Positions 54,101-64,000 of a stretch of DNA of 64,000 bases are shown here, piece after piece; positions within the stretch are counted from its first letter, which is position 1; every line of letters begins with the position of its first letter. The notes under the pieces were generated by a model. It searched no databases. It was not told the origin of the DNA and saw only the letters and a program-made list of their open reading frames with translations. Location of the stretch: positions 52,073,454 through 52,137,453 of the forward strand of contig OZ022502.1 in assembly GCA_963989385.1 (NCBI GenBank), given 5' to 3'. The translations under genes were made by a program, and so were the position numbers. Origin of the DNA: Ctena decussata (Eukaryota; Mollusca; Bivalvia; Lucinida; Lucinidae).

Positions 54101-56879
54101 TGTTAGGTGTTCATTTAGATGAAAACCTCTCATTTTCTAGACATATTTCATTGTTAGAGCAAAAGGTAGAAAAGACCATGGCTGTTTTAAGACAAGTAAG
54201 TATTACAGAGAAAATGAGTATCAAGTCGCTGCGTCAGCTCTATAAGGCATTAGTGATACCACAAATGGAGTTTGCAGCCCCAGTGTGGCAAAATAGTTCG
54301 TCAGTTGATACTCTAAATAAATTACAGAGAAAAGCATTATCCCTGTGTCTAGGTGTTCCCAGTACAGCTGCCTTAAACTCCTTAGAAGTTGAGGCGGCTG
54401 TACTGCCTTTAGATCTCCGTAGAGAGGAATTATCAATTAGAGATTTAGGTAAAATCATGTCAAAGGATAATAGTCAGGCCATAAAACATTCATGGAATGA
54501 ATGGAAAAATAACTTTAAAGGAAAAGAAAGGCACATTTCTCCCTTTGGTTTAGCAGACCTGCAGATGGAAGATATGGAGTCAAACACAGGCCTGAGTATA
54601 ATAAACATTGAACCTGAATTTTCATACTTAGAGGGTTTATGTCCCAGTAAAAGAAAACCAGAATACTGGAATAGGCTGGGGTCCTCAAAATCAAGATCAC
54701 TGGCACAGCAAGAAGAGGCAAAGGTTACTGTGAGGGCCCTGGTTGAAAACTGTATGTCTGATGAGTTGGTGGCTTTCACAGATGGGTCCTGCAAGGGGAA
54801 TCCTGGGCCATGTGGTTCTGGGGCCTGTGTTTTCATACCAAATCAGGCAGAACCAATAAGATTGAAAAGACCAGTGACTAACAGAGGATCTATATTATTA
54901 GGAGAATTGATAGCAATCCTCATGGCTTTGGAGTTTGCACAAAATGAGTATGCAAACCGGAAAGTTAGTGGAATCACTATTTTTTCAGATAGTCAGTCCG
55001 CAGTTGGGATTCTAACCCTTGGATGGGCAGCAACATCACATAAACAGTCAGTTCAAAATATTCATGTATTAATTTCAGATTTGAAGAAGATGGGGATACA
55101 AGTAAATATCAAATGGACCCCAGGCCATGCAGATATTCGTGGAAATAATATAGCAGATGAATTAGCAAAAGAGGCAGCTGAAGAAGCAGAAAAGTATCCA
55201 GAAGATACCCAGTTACTTACAATTTCAGATTTTAAGAAATATGCTAAACTTACCTGTGTCATAAAATGGCAAAGACGGTGGGATGTAGCTGAGACTGGAA
55301 GACATTTATATAATTTCAAACCAAAAGTTTCTTTGAAATTACCTCAGTATATGTTTATGCCTTTCATATCCGAAAAAAAGGTAATCTCACAACTGAGATT
55401 AGGCTATTCACTGAATGAGTACAGATTCAAGTTGGGTCTAGAGGACACTCCTAATTGTAGCTGCGGGGAGATCGAAACAGTAGAACACTTCATATGTGAG
55501 TGTGAATTACAAGAGTTGGAGCGTCAGAGACTGATAACCCAAATGTTTGTCCAGACAGGGTTACAGAGTATAAGTGCAGAGACTTTCCTCAGTCTGAATG
55601 AGGAAGACAAGGTGTTTAAGGAGCACAGAGAGTCCCTCTTGGCGCTGCTGAGTGATTTTATCACCAGCACTAAGAGGTTTCTGAAAAATTAGTAAAAATA
55701 AACCCCCCCCCCCCCAAAAAAAAAAAAAAATAATAATAATAAAAAATAACCACTTCAACTACAGTGGGGAAAAAAAAAAAAATTATACCCCCTTCATCTT
55801 TGTTGTATCTTGAGACCTTTGCTCTAGATTAATGTGTTGTTAAAAGTTATAATTCAATAAAAATTATTTAAAGATTGTTCTCTGGGTCTAAGATCATTAA
55901 GTACCCGGTGGGCATGGCCTTGTACTGAGGTCGATTGACATGACTGACATCAGTGCAACGATATTCCTAACGTTGAGTTCCTGTTGGGTACATTGGTGAG
56001 TTATAATTATGATTGAAACAGGTGTTAAATACCCTTGCTAGGTTTATTTCTCATTTCTTTATTACTCCAATATTTTTTTTGTTTTTTTTTTGTTTTTTTT
56101 TTTTTATTGTTTTTTTTCTATATATATATAGTCTTATTTTTTTATTTTATTTATGTATTGATATTATTATGCAATTATTATTTTTAATATTATTTATTAA
56201 TTATTCATTTCTTTATTTTATTTTATTATTATTATATTTTTATTAGTATTTTGGGATTTGCTTGCTTCTTATATTTGACATGTATATTGTTTCTTTTTAT
56301 ATGTAATTGTCATATTGTTTATTATTTATTCTATCTCTGTTTTTTTTTTTTTTTTTTTTTTTACATCCTGTTGATTTTGATTCATCTTTCCTTTTTTGTT
56401 TTTTTTTCACACATGTAAATTTTATATCCAGTGTGTAACTGTTCTTAATATTATTCATTTATTTCTTTATTTTCTAATTTATATAAACATGATATTGGGT
56501 CTTAAATAATTTAAAATGGAATTAGAATTAGGTTAAGTGATTTTGTTGCACACTGCCATTTGAATTTTTAATAGGGATGTAAAATCTATGTTCACAGTCT
56601 AGTTGGTGGTGGCATGCAGGTTATGGTAATGTGTCTTTTCATATTTTATGTTTTGTAGTATGTTTCATATTTTATGTTCTGTAGTATACACTGTATGCAG
56701 AGCTCCAGATAGAAGGGCATAGCGGGTATGGTTCAGGGTTGGTATTTCTTGTTTGTTCTATTTCAGAATATTTATTGTGGCCCTGCATTGGAGCTGTCTC
56801 GGTGAGACATCTCTAATGGGGGGTAACAGCTTGTGTTTTTGCTTCTTAAAGTCTGGAGCACTGAGTATACCTATGTCTA

Positions 56880-56912
<33 letters not shown>

Positions 56913-59900
56913 ATGCCTGTAAGTAGTGTGTATGGGGATGCAATTTTGTGTGTGTATGTGTGTGTGTGTGTTGTTTCAAAATATAAGCTAAGTCCATTTT
57001 AATTGTAATTGATTTTGAATTATCATTTACAAATAGTGGACCTTCCATATGACTTTGGTGTTTGATGAAATTGTTCTGTTAAAGTGAAGATAAAACAGTA
57101 CTGTTGTTCCGGTCAAAATAAGGCTGAGAGGAGCTGTACTGTTGTTCTCTGTGATGTTGTGTATGGAGGGTTAACTAATAACTATGTAGTCATATATGTT
57201 TATAAATTATTCTTAGAGCTTAGCCTATGTCAAATATATGTTAGTGATATGTCCGAAAAATGATCATCAGTTATCCTCACTATCAAGAGTGAATGGTGAG
57301 ATTGCCTGTTGATCAAACATTTCTAGAGAGGAGATATGCATATTTGATTTTCCTTTAAAACACTCATTTTTCTGCATGGACTTGAGTGATACTGAAATCA
57401 GACAGTTTATAGATTAACAATTATGGTTTGGTATTGTTTAAGGTACCAGGACTGTTGTAGATCATATATTTCAACATGTCAAGTTGATGAATAGGAAGAA
57501 TTTCGCTACAAAATCTGATTTTCAAAAAAATGCTCATTATACTCCATGGACTTGAGCTAGTTGAAAATCGTACAGGATACTCTGAGTAAATGCAAAGAAG
57601 GATCATAATAGTGCAGTAAGCTGGCCTTGTTTTTTACAGAACTCAATGTGGCTTCGGAGTCAGTAATCCAGTTTCTCAACAGTGTGTTTTGTGTATCTTA
57701 AATTTAAGACGTGAAAAGAACATTCGGCGCACCACCTACTACGCGAGTACAAGTGTGTTAAATATACCTAAAGAAGAATACCTAGAGAAACATACCTGAG
57801 AGATCACTACGGCCAATTGGGGCTTAGTAACAACCAACCAACCAACCAAGGCATTCTAAAAAGGGCAATATTTCAACATGAAAGTGACTTCATAAAATGT
57901 TGTAGAATTTGCAAATACTTTGACTAAATACATCACAGTATATGTTGAAGCATATTTGGTCAAATTGTTTGCAAAATCAACTGAACGTAGTAAGATTGTC
58001 CTTTCGTTGCCATATTTGGGGCACCCAGTGGCTTTTCCAAAAATCTGAAATTTACAAGATTTATGGGAAAATTCCGAACACATTAATGGGTGCAAATATA
58101 CTGATGCAGAAATATGCAGAAATATTAAGGCCTTGATATTTCGGCATCAGTATATTTGCACCCATTAATATTTTGGCATAATCCTGTCTATATCCTTCAA
58201 TTTTACCATCACTTTATGCTTCAAACCTGATGGTCATCATGAACAAAGTCATAACATTGCACATGATCATAGCCTGGCCCCAAGGTTATAAAACTTTTTT
58301 CATGCTCAACTCAGCTGAGCATGAAATGTTCACTGCTGATAAATATGAAAATGCCAACTTATGTTGGCATTTTCACATTTATAACAGAGACAATTTCACA
58401 CTCAGCTATATGAGCAAGAAAACAAGTGTGCTTATCCATAATTTGCTGTTCATTAGCAGATAAAATTTCATGCTCATCCGAGTTGAGCATGAAAAAAGTT
58501 TTATAACCTCGGGGTCAGGTTTGTCTCTGAATTAGCTATACCTCCACCCCAAGCCTCTGTCATGCAGCATCAATAAACAATGCCACATGCATGCATATAA
58601 GGAGTTGAATAGCTATTGTTATATTTTGGCTAACCTATCGAAGTTTAATTTTTAATTTCCGTGTTGATTTACCGTGTGCTCTGGTGCTTGAAAAACTGAT
58701 TGAACAAACAGTTGTAAACAACCTGCTCCTAAATGATTTTCTTTTTGTTTTGTTTTTTGACACACCCTCTTGGGGCTCAATTGTTCAAAAGTAAGGTCAT
58801 CAATAGTTAATGAGACATTAAAACTTCAAATGTATTATACACAAAAACACTACAATTTTTTGCCTGAAAAATGTGAGGAGCTTTTACAGTGCAAAAGCAA
58901 AAATATTATTGCACTTCATTTTATGAGTAGATAAGACTTACCAAATCCTTGACTAATAACTTTGGTAAGCTAACAATGCTTCAAACAACAGGCTCAGATG
59001 TTTAGATGAGCTTATTCAAAGTTTAGAATACACAAAGTCTTGGTGAGGGTGAATGTCATGGTGCTTCAGAATGAGATAACTCTTGTGACTTATTCTGTTT
59101 TTGCTTCCCTGGATGATGTAGCCCTTTTAAAATATGTGGCTACTCTTAAAGTAAAGAATTTACTCCTCCAAGAGTGACTTTCTAAGGGAGCAAATTCCTT
59201 CCTTTAACAGTTGTCTCCCAGTGTTTCCTTCTTTTGTTATAATTGTGTACAATTTGTGTTCTGACAGTATATTTGTGTTCATTAATTTGCCATTGTATCT
59301 TTATAATATTATTCATTTATTGTGAAAATGTTAAGGAGAAGACGATCTATTATAAATGTTGTCATAACTTGTGTTTGATCCTTTTATTAATTTATGCAAT
59401 GAAATATGTTTAGTCTAATCTCCCTGTGAGAAGGGAAGCAGCAAATATGAAAAAATGCCAGAGTTGCATACCATGAAAGTATTCATTTGAGCCGCGACGC
59501 GAGAAAACCAACAATGTGGTTGTGCACCCTGCGCAGACTCAGATCAGCCTGTGCATCCACCCAGTCTGATCAGACTCTTCACTAAGTGCTGAAAGGGTAG
59601 GTAAGGGTCTAACTTACCTTCATGCGGACAGTGAAGACTCTGATCAAACTGGGCAGATGCCGAGGCTGATCTGAGTCTGCGCTGGGCGCACAACCACATT
59701 GTTGGTTTTGTAGTGTCGCGGCTCATTTAAGATTTCCCCAGTATTTAGGTACTATCAAAAGCAGAGTAAGAGGTTCGAATATTTTTGTAATCATAATATG
59801 AATAATGTTTGTATTTTCACAGGACTTGTATAATAAAGATCCAAATGCCTTTGAAGAACCTGAGATTCAACCTATGCTAGAGTTTGACTGGAATCTTTAC

Positions 59901-60640
59901 ATTGATGCTGAGAAAAAGGTGAGAAGACTGTTGATTCTTGTTCTGAATTTATTCAAGTGACCGCAGATGTTTAAAATATTAAACCTGAATGATAGTCTGC
60001 TACAGGGGCTTAACAGGGTTGCAACAGTCAGGGAAAACATCAAGATTACAAATATTTTCCAGGTCAAGGAATTTTATGGTTGGTCAGGGAAATTGAAAAA
60101 GGACATGAAAAGTCAAGGAAAAGTCCCATGATTTGAAAATTAATGGCTACAGAATTATGGCAGTCTTCTGAAAATATACTTACTCTATTCAGGGGGGAAA
60201 GGATGTACTTTCAAGTGAGATAGTCCAGGTACATTTCCTTCCTCATTCAGGGCTTCTCTTGAAGGAAAGAATTTGCTCCCTAGGGAGAATTTTTTTCCTA
60301 GAGGAGGAACCAACCCCTCCCCCTAACCCCAATTTGTGAAAACCTTGACTTGTCATAGGCATATGATTAATTTGCAGAATTCAGGAATAACTAGAGCCAA
60401 GGCACACAGTTAGAAGTTGCATCTGTTGCTTAATATGTTTCTTCAAAGTTTCTATAAATTAACAGTTTATGTATGGGAAACTCAGCCTTAGCAATTGGTT
60501 AAGATTCCATAATTTGTTTGCCATTTTTACAAGGGAGGCAACTTTTGACAGAAATGTATTTGCTTCCTTTGTAGGAGCATAGGGCTTTGCAGAAAGGAAA
60601 AAGTTTTCTCTCTCTGTCTGTCTGTCTCTCTCTCCCTCTC

Positions 60641-60701
<61 letters not shown>

Positions 60702-63700
60702 GTCAGCAATTAATTAATCTTTCATTTTAGAGAAGCTTCCAGACAGAACAGAGACACAAAATTCCAATTCAGAGTTATCTCTCTAAATGAGATATATCTA
60801 CACTCTGTAAGGGATATGGGTACACCTTTTCAACGACCTTTTACAAAGGGGAAAAACTTTTGTGAGTTCCTGTTTGCCTTCCTGGACAATGTCGTTCCAA
60901 AATCCAGAAGGGTCTACTCTTAAAGAAAAGAATTTGCTCCTATGGGAGCAAATTCTTTTTCTTTAAGAGTTGAGCCCATTGAGAAGGGAAGCAAAACTGA
61001 AAATGGCAGAGTTGCTTCCCCTGAAAGTATATCTATTCATGATAAGACATCCCAATAGGTTGACTTAAATGATAGTTGTCTTCAAATTTATCTTCAGAAT
61101 TTAAGAGGAGAAACATGGCAGTTCAAAGAGAAAGCTATATGCTTTGTGAATGGCCAGCTACAAGGTGGACCTGAAGAGTTCCTCCAGTGGGCAGTAGAAA
61201 ACTATGGCTATGAAGACTACCGACCAGAGGCCCTGTATCAGACCCTAACAGAGGAGGCGTACAAAACTTGTCTTAATAAGAAAAATGTAAGTTATGGGCA
61301 GAACTCCAGATATGATGGGGTTTGTGTGACAATTCTGAAATGTTTTTATAATACTTTTGTTGTGGCCATTAATGTAACGTTCAGAACTTAAATACTAATT
61401 AATAAAGTAGAGTTGCTACCCCAGAAGGTGTAATCAATCACCTTTTTAAATATGTAGTTTAGCTGTGATAATTCAGAACAGCTAATAAATATTATATATA
61501 TCTACAAATCATCTCTTCAGGTTATGGCGTAATGTGAGCTACATGAATCTTCTTTTTTGTATGTTTGTACTTAATACTCAAAATTAGGCTTTTAAATAAA
61601 GATATGATAAAACAAGTTAGATAAAGAAGAAAACTTGATATTAATGTGAACTGTTTGTTTTAACTAGCTAGCCCAATGACATACAGTCAATCCTCTTTAT
61701 AACAGCACTCATTACAACAGCAAAATTCTTTATAACGTCATTTTGATATTCATAGAATGGCTATATTGTTCTAAATATGTATTCTTTACAACAGCAAATT
61801 CAGTTTACGGCAAAATGTTTGGAAAAAAATGCTGTCATTGTAAAGAGGATCCACTGCAAGTAAGATCAAACTTTTTACATAATACAGTATTTTTTCTAAA
61901 AAATTGAAAATCCAGTATGATAACAAAAATGCCTAGGCAGACAGTATAGACCCAGACAGCGAAGGAGAAGTCTAATCAGACTCTAAACTGCTTACAGTTT
62001 CACCAAGTTTTTACAGGAAAAAAATAGTTGAAAAAAAGTACTCATAAATTTCTATGGTTTTTCTGAGGGATGATGTGTATGAAATTTTAGAGCAACTGAC
62101 ATTGTTTTCTGATACAAAAATTTATATTTCATTTATTTTCAGCATGATTATGTATTTATGGATATAGCTATTGGTGATGAACCAGCAGGAAGACTTGTAT
62201 TTGAGGTAAATTTCAAGAGCCCTAGATGAGAAAGTATTTTGAGGGTGATAATATCCTATTTATCCTATTTATCCACAAAAACATCAAGGCCCAGTTTTTA
62301 AAAGCATTGTTGGCTTTAACAAAGTCATTAGTCAAGGTTTAGTTAAGTTTTCTAGGACACATAAAATCCAGTATGCTTATATTTTTGTTGAAAAAATGTG
62401 CACAGCTCCTCACATTTTTTCAGCAAAAAAATGAGTGTTTTACATATACTGCATTTGAAAAATTAAAGCCTTGTTAACTAGAAACTAGGTTTGAACAATC
62501 ATGCAGGCTCAGGTCCTTTTGGCAACTCCCAATAAATATTTTTTCACGGAAAATTAGAAAACCAACTTGATTTTTGCTGATTTTAGCATACATGTGTAGG
62601 TATATATGTCCTCTGGTCTGACAGTTTAATTGTATGCCAGTGATACCATACTGAAATATCTGTATCAAAAAATGCTTTCATTTCACAGTTCATTTTATCT
62701 CTTATTCACTTCGAATTCATCATTTACAAACTGCTCTGTGATAACTACTTTTCATCTCACTACTTTTATGCTGCATTACAGAGAATATTGTTTAGCTTTT
62801 CAATCTTGTTTTAAAGGCTATATATGCAATTTAAGATTTTTACAGTTAACTGCACGAGCAGTATTAGTTTAGGATGCAGGTCTATCCTGTTTGCATCAAC
62901 AGTCTGTATCTAGAGCAAGTTCATGTTTAGTGAAAAGCAACAACTCAAATTTGTATCTGTACAGAATCGGCTGATTTAAATATTCTTGGCTGTCTGCACA
63001 TGATCCAACTCAGACCGTTTTAGGAGTAGACTGATCAGAGACTACCCTGTATACCTTTTTGTCAGTATTTTTTCTTACCACATAGTAAATTCATTGGAGA
63101 GTAGACTCACTATGGTTGGTTACCATATATAGGTACACTGCTGTGTTTTTGTTGTTTTTTTTTGCTATTGTTTACAAAGAAGAACAACTCTTATGACTTC
63201 CTGCTTGCGTTCCTGGATGACAAATCTTTAAAATGAGATCTAATCTTAAAGGAAAGAATTTGCTCTTAATGGAGTTTTAAGAATTGACCCCCATTGAGAA
63301 GGGAAGCAAAAATGAAAATGATAGAGTTGCTTCCCCTGAAAGTATACCCATTCACCTTAAGTTGTTGCTACAAGACTCTCTTCTCTTAGAATTGGAGAGG
63401 ACACAGACAGTCTTGGTGCCAAGAGGTTCATGTCATAGATTTGTTCCCTTGAGCCTCCTGGAGAACATATACTGAAGGACAAAAGTTCTGCACAGATTCT
63501 ATATTTAACCCTTAAAGCGCCAAAACTTAAAATAGTTAAATTTGCAAACAGTGTAGATTCAGACGAGGTGGCTCATCTGAATCTATACTGTTTGCCCTCT
63601 AGTGTTTGAATATGATATAGCTTGGACGAAACATTTTTTGAAATTCTGCAGACGTAAATTTGGTTGTCTGCTTTTTGGCGCATTAAGGGTTAACATCCAT

Positions 63701-63951
63701 TCAGAACTTTTGTCCTTTAGTATACCGGTAGTTATGAGAATTGGACAAATAAAAATGCTGTACTGTGAAGGCTGTACTCAGCATTTTTGTTTTACAGTTA
63801 TTTACAGATTTAGTTCCGAAGACCTGTGAGAACTTCAAAGCTTTGTGTACGGGAGAGAAAGGAAAGTCACCTCTGACAGAAACTCATGATCTCCATTATC
63901 TTAATTCATTGTTCCACAGAATTGTCAGAAATGGCTGGATACAAGGGGGTG
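51103..63951 (+). CDS. PPIL6: PPIL6, cyclophilin-like PPIase family protein (5' part, five exons)
   Basis: Exons 51103-51186, 59823-59918, 61098-61286, 62143-62205 and 63798-63951 join in frame (phases 0,0,0,0, then 1) into 195 codons; the gene continues right of the window. The N-terminal part ([21 protein letters not shown] / [15 protein letters not shown] / [20 protein letters not shown]) matches the PPIL6-specific extension. The cyclophilin domain begins at about residue 124 ([21 protein letters not shown]), followed by [20 protein letters not shown] and [14 protein letters not shown]. The FHRI arginine, equivalent to the catalytic Arg of cyclophilin A, is present; a Trp replaces the usual Phe/Met context, as in other PPIL6 proteins. 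About 110-120 residues of the fold are expected downstream. Whether PPIL6 is an active isomerase is not established here. Confidence 0.92.
51447..51800 (+). CDS. LINE ORF1 C-terminal part (zinc-knuckle gag-like protein)
   Basis: Open frame after a TAA at 51444 (5' truncated or decayed) to TAA at 51798-51800. Carries CCHC-type knuckles: [28 protein letters not shown] and [15 protein letters not shown]. Such triple knuckles are typical of ORF1 in I-group and related LINEs, where ORF1p binds the element RNA. The N-terminal part is missing here. Confidence 0.75.
   Translation, partial: LFKKRLHAPNVQRHDKKDKLSALNTKIPIKFHNRNAFLESKKQSIIRCYHCQRFGHISRVCEYSQRCECCSQTDHLGEVCGATELYCANCSGKHKSSSKFCPTYLQYAGKHRSSSIC
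51766..55692 (+). CDS. LINE ORF2: endonuclease, reverse transcriptase, RNase H (I/Nimb-like)
   Basis: Uninterrupted; from the ATG at 51766 it has 1308 residues. The open frame extends up to 51550, but that part overlaps the zinc-knuckle ORF in another frame and matches nothing. APE-type endonuclease from about 51802 ([37 protein letters not shown]). Reverse transcriptase about 53150-54150, with [34 protein letters not shown] and YADD (53869-53880). RNase H about 54760-55180 with the catalytic set FTDGS, GELIAIL, FSDSQ and [11 protein letters not shown]-terminal CxCG...HFICEC knuckle near 55455-55505. EN-RT-RNase H order places it in the I superclade (I/Nimb); clade assignment would need a tree. 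All key catalytic residues are present, so this copy looks young. Confidence 0.9.
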   Translation: MPVNTDHPQSVNFRILSLNCQSWNTAKRGFDKILDFYKVGILCLSETWETLANQVKFRNWAVFSKSRPDGHGGVAVLCRPSDQFIVQRLEDFEVENIEAICFRVITDKQESFVVLNAYVPPGETEQMKGLIGIAQKLAEKHRQVIITGDLNAKSLEWGNSLCNASGDLLERYMHSFNYSCVNDDQPTRRDSDSIIDLFIVSPPLLRKIVMCQTLTHEKVRSDHVSVLLEVECCKTQSDSETQERYDIRNVDWKAWSDISEKEFLEFNNNTTDSMDLENIYSTFTETLQKCMEEVVPKRQVRFSGRRKRLPWYNEDVKKAHHELNKARKFFKRRKPPTNLADLRKKEEEVDVIEERAKQEWTDELCEKVSKSDTQSEMWRQFKILTSYSDEEGVGVLPLINEDNQAVFDSQGKANILQETFFGGSHLEKLRFDEDFRKVVEKEIMDIKNGKSCITNEGDDLLFLNDDIKIEEVEAVLQRQRVGIAPGPDRIYSEILLHAGEQLLIAIHALFNKSWKEGKVPEDWKQAEVKFLKKSGKKSYHSASAYRPISLTSCLGKCLERIITQRLYAFSEHNKLIDRDQEGFRRFRGCTHAIMRFVQDAFNGFNEGDSTVAVLIDMEKAYDSVWRNGLLYKLLGMGVTGRVWNWISSFLQERKASCIVHDYISPSFVTNTGLPQGSVIFPLLFNLFISDIYQDIGSDRVKYADDGTIWRKGKNLGQIGQVLEEDLNTIFRWTVRWRMKLNIEKTEVCIFTRDKDIQENHPISIKINGSSVPYNGNPRLLGVHLDENLSFSRHISLLEQKVEKTMAVLRQVSITEKMSIKSLRQLYKALVIPQMEFAAPVWQNSSSVDTLNKLQRKALSLCLGVPSTAALNSLEVEAAVLPLDLRREELSIRDLGKIMSKDNSQAIKHSWNEWKNNFKGKERHISPFGLADLQMEDMESNTGLSIINIEPEFSYLEGLCPSKRKPEYWNRLGSSKSRSLAQQEEAKVTVRALVENCMSDELVAFTDGSCKGNPGPCGSGACVFIPNQAEPIRLKRPVTNRGSILLGELIAILMALEFAQNEYANRKVSGITIFSDSQSAVGILTLGWAATSHKQSVQNIHVLISDLKKMGIQVNIKWTPGHADIRGNNIADELAKEAAEEAEKYPEDTQLLTISDFKKYAKLTCVIKWQRRWDVAETGRHLYNFKPKVSLKLPQYMFMPFISEKKVISQLRLGYSLNEYRFKLGLEDTPNCSCGEIETVEHFICECELQELERQRLITQMFVQTGLQSISAETFLSLNEEDKVFKEHRESLLALLSDFITSTKRFLKN
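55693..57850 (+). mobile_element. Probable LINE 3' UTR ending in a CAAC repeat tail
   Basis: Follows the ORF2 stop with C13-A15 (55703-55730), A/T-rich tracts, T-rich 56075-56120 and 56340-56362, a T30-like run near 56881, (TG)n near 56949-56970, and finally CAACCAACCAACCAACC (57830-57848). A short CAA/CAAC repeat tail is what I-group LINEs end with, so the 3' UTR could reach 57850, but a shorter element ending at the A-rich tracts near 55790 is an alternative. Confidence 0.45.
58078..58172. repeat. Short hairpin, CATTAATGGGTGCAAATATA stem
   Basis: CATTAATGGGTGCAAATATAC...GCAGAAATAT is mirrored by ATATTTCGGCATCAG...TGCACCCATTAAT; arms of about 40 bp around 58127. Confidence 0.65.
58277..58517. 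repeat. GCTCAACTCAGCTGAGCATGAAA palindromic MITE, copy 2
   Basis: Termini CCAAGGTTATAAAACTTTTT and AAAAAGTTTTATAACCTCGG; multiple GCTGAGCATGAAAT words in both orientations; core ATGCCAACTTATGTTGGCAT. Confidence 0.7.
58787..58998. repeat. MITE with TTGTTYAAA/TTYAAACAA ends
   Basis: Left TCAATTGTTCAAAAGTAAGG, right GGTAAGCTAACAATGCTTCAAACAACAGG; related to the split MITE at 1014-2423 and to 62280-62480. Confidence 0.45.
59050..59482. repeat. GGAGCAAATTC-family MITE, extended copy
   Basis: Left CTTCAGAATGAGATAACTC, core ACTCCTCCAAGAGTG / GGGAGCAAATTCC, right GAGAAGGGAAGCAGC...GCCAGAGTTGCATACC; about 180 bp of unrelated AT-rich sequence (59220-59400) splits it. Confidence 0.5.
59488..59727. repeat. 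GAGCCGCGACACGA palindromic MITE, copy 11
   Basis: GAGCCGCGACGCGAG ... TAGTGTCGCGGCTC with full internal arms; about 95 bases upstream of PPIL6 exon 2. Confidence 0.8.
59823..59918 (+). CDS. PPIL6: PPIL6 exon 2
   Basis: 96 nt, phase 0-0. Encodes [20 protein letters not shown] then [12 protein letters not shown], matching the N-terminal extension (F-E-x-P...L-x-E-F-x-W). Donor AAG|GTGAGA. Confidence 0.9.
60604..60706. repeat. (TC)n/(TCTG)n microsatellite
   Basis: TC dinucleotides with interspersed CTGT and CCC over about 100 bases. Confidence 0.9.
60815..61045. repeat. GGAGCAAATTC-family palindromic MITE
   Basis: Core TTGCTCCTATGGGAGCAAATTC; left GGTACACC...AACTTTTGTGAGTTCCTG, right GCAAAACTGAAAATGGCAGAG...AAAGTATATC. 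Lies just upstream of PPIL6 exon 3. Confidence 0.7.
61098..61286 (+). CDS. PPIL6: PPIL6 exon 3
   Basis: 189 nt, phase 0-0. Encodes [20 protein letters not shown] and [17 protein letters not shown] (the family's NETWE...FVNGQ and ALYxxLTE motifs). Donor AAT|GTAAGT. Confidence 0.93.
61684..61856. mobile_element. CAGTCAATCCTCTTTATAACAGC MITE
   Basis: TIRs CAGTCAATCCTCTTTATAAC and AAAGAGGATCCACTG; TA at the left border only. Related to 32903-33060. Confidence 0.6.
62143..62205 (+). CDS. PPIL6: PPIL6 exon 4 (start of cyclophilin domain)
   Basis: 63 nt, phase 0-0. Encodes [20 protein letters not shown] then E: first two strands of the cyclophilin fold (VFxDIxIGxxPxGRLxFE). Confidence 0.93.
62206..63797. 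other. PPIL6 intron 4
   Basis: No coding signal. Holds a MITE relative near 62280-62480, a GGAGCAAATTC-family MITE (about 63150-63362) and a palindromic MITE (63508-63697). Confidence 0.6.
63508..63697. repeat. TTAACCCTTAAAGCGCCAAAA palindromic MITE
   Basis: Termini TTAACCCTTAAAGCGCCAAA and TTTGGCGCATTAAGGGTTAA. TTAA at both outer edges could be the target duplication. Core GATTCAGACGAGG / CATCTGAATC. Confidence 0.75.
63798..63951 (+). CDS. PPIL6: PPIL6 exon 5 (cyclophilin core, last visible)
   Basis: 154 nt. Encodes [40 protein letters not shown] and one base of the next codon before GTAAGC. Contains the FHRI motif with the catalytic-position Arg and the substrate-pocket Gln of IQGG. Confidence 0.93.
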
Positions 63952-64000
63952 GTAAGCAGAGATGATTTTTTTCAGCATTTGAGGTCATCAAAAGCTGTAG

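Larger units (their letters stand above)
51187..59822. other. PPIL6 intron 1, expanded by a LINE and MITEs
   Basis: 8636 bases from donor GTTAGA to acceptor TTTTCACAG. About three quarters is the sense-oriented I/Nimb-like LINE and its 3' UTR; the rest holds four or five palindromic MITEs. Confidence 0.7.

Noticed and set aside
56013..56246. Phe/Leu-rich 77-codon frame as a membrane protein
   Set aside because: It is an artefact of T-rich low-complexity sequence in the LINE 3' region.

Overview
This is a eukaryotic, intron-rich, repeat-dense genomic window. Its introns are long and use GT-AG sites, and it is crowded with short palindromic transposons, foldback elements, tRNA-headed SINEs, LINE fragments and microsatellites. 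The repeat flavour (the GAGCCGCGACACGA palindrome, the CTCACCTG/CAGGTGAGCTAAAA elements, repeats carrying TGACCTTGACC) together with multi-Kazal, HTATSF1 and PPIL6 orthologues suggests a lophotrochozoan, most likely a bivalve mollusc. The species assignment is an inference, since no marker gene is present.

Three host genes can be rebuilt exon by exon. (1) Bases 873-21750, plus strand: the 3' part of a multi-domain Kazal-type serine protease inhibitor gene. It has six in-frame, phase-2/phase-2 Kazal exons and a tiny terminal coding exon; the start of the gene lies off the left edge. The fourth Kazal exon is split by a palindromic transposon of about 435 bp. (2) Bases 24543-36373, minus strand: a complete coding set of eight exons (652 codons plus stop, in frame across every junction) for an HTATSF1 (Tat-SF1/Cus2-like) U2 snRNP-associated splicing factor. 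(3) Bases 51103-63951, plus strand: the 5' part of PPIL6, a cyclophilin-like peptidyl-prolyl isomerase family protein. Five exons are visible and the gene runs off the right edge. Genes 1 and 2 converge; genes 2 and 3 diverge, with a repeat-filled gap of about 15 kb between them. Nothing suggests that the three genes work together.

The mobile DNA is layered. Bases 8225-17639 are a very large foldback: arms of about 1.57 kb around a spacer of a few bases near 13501. Each arm is split by a different nested element (8555-12258 and 14943-17493). Bases 41905-46545 hold a CR1/L2-type LINE remnant cut by a 5'-inverted RTE-type LINE, which itself carries a TTAA-flanked inverted-repeat element. PPIL6 intron 1 holds an I/Nimb-like LINE whose long ORF2 (endonuclease, reverse transcriptase, RNase H) is uninterrupted. 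Bases 48519-50403 are a nested pair of terminal-inverted-repeat elements. Smaller items include a GIY-YIG (Penelope-like) fragment and a MULE/ZSWIM-like N-terminal fragment.

The observations most worth a second look are the transposon-split Kazal exon, the nested giant foldback, a MITE whose target-site duplication lies inside an HTATSF1 splice donor, the RTE 5' inversion, and the recurrence of the nuclear-receptor-like AGGTCA direct repeat in several unrelated repeat families. All boundaries were read by eye; repeat borders may be off by a few to tens of bases.
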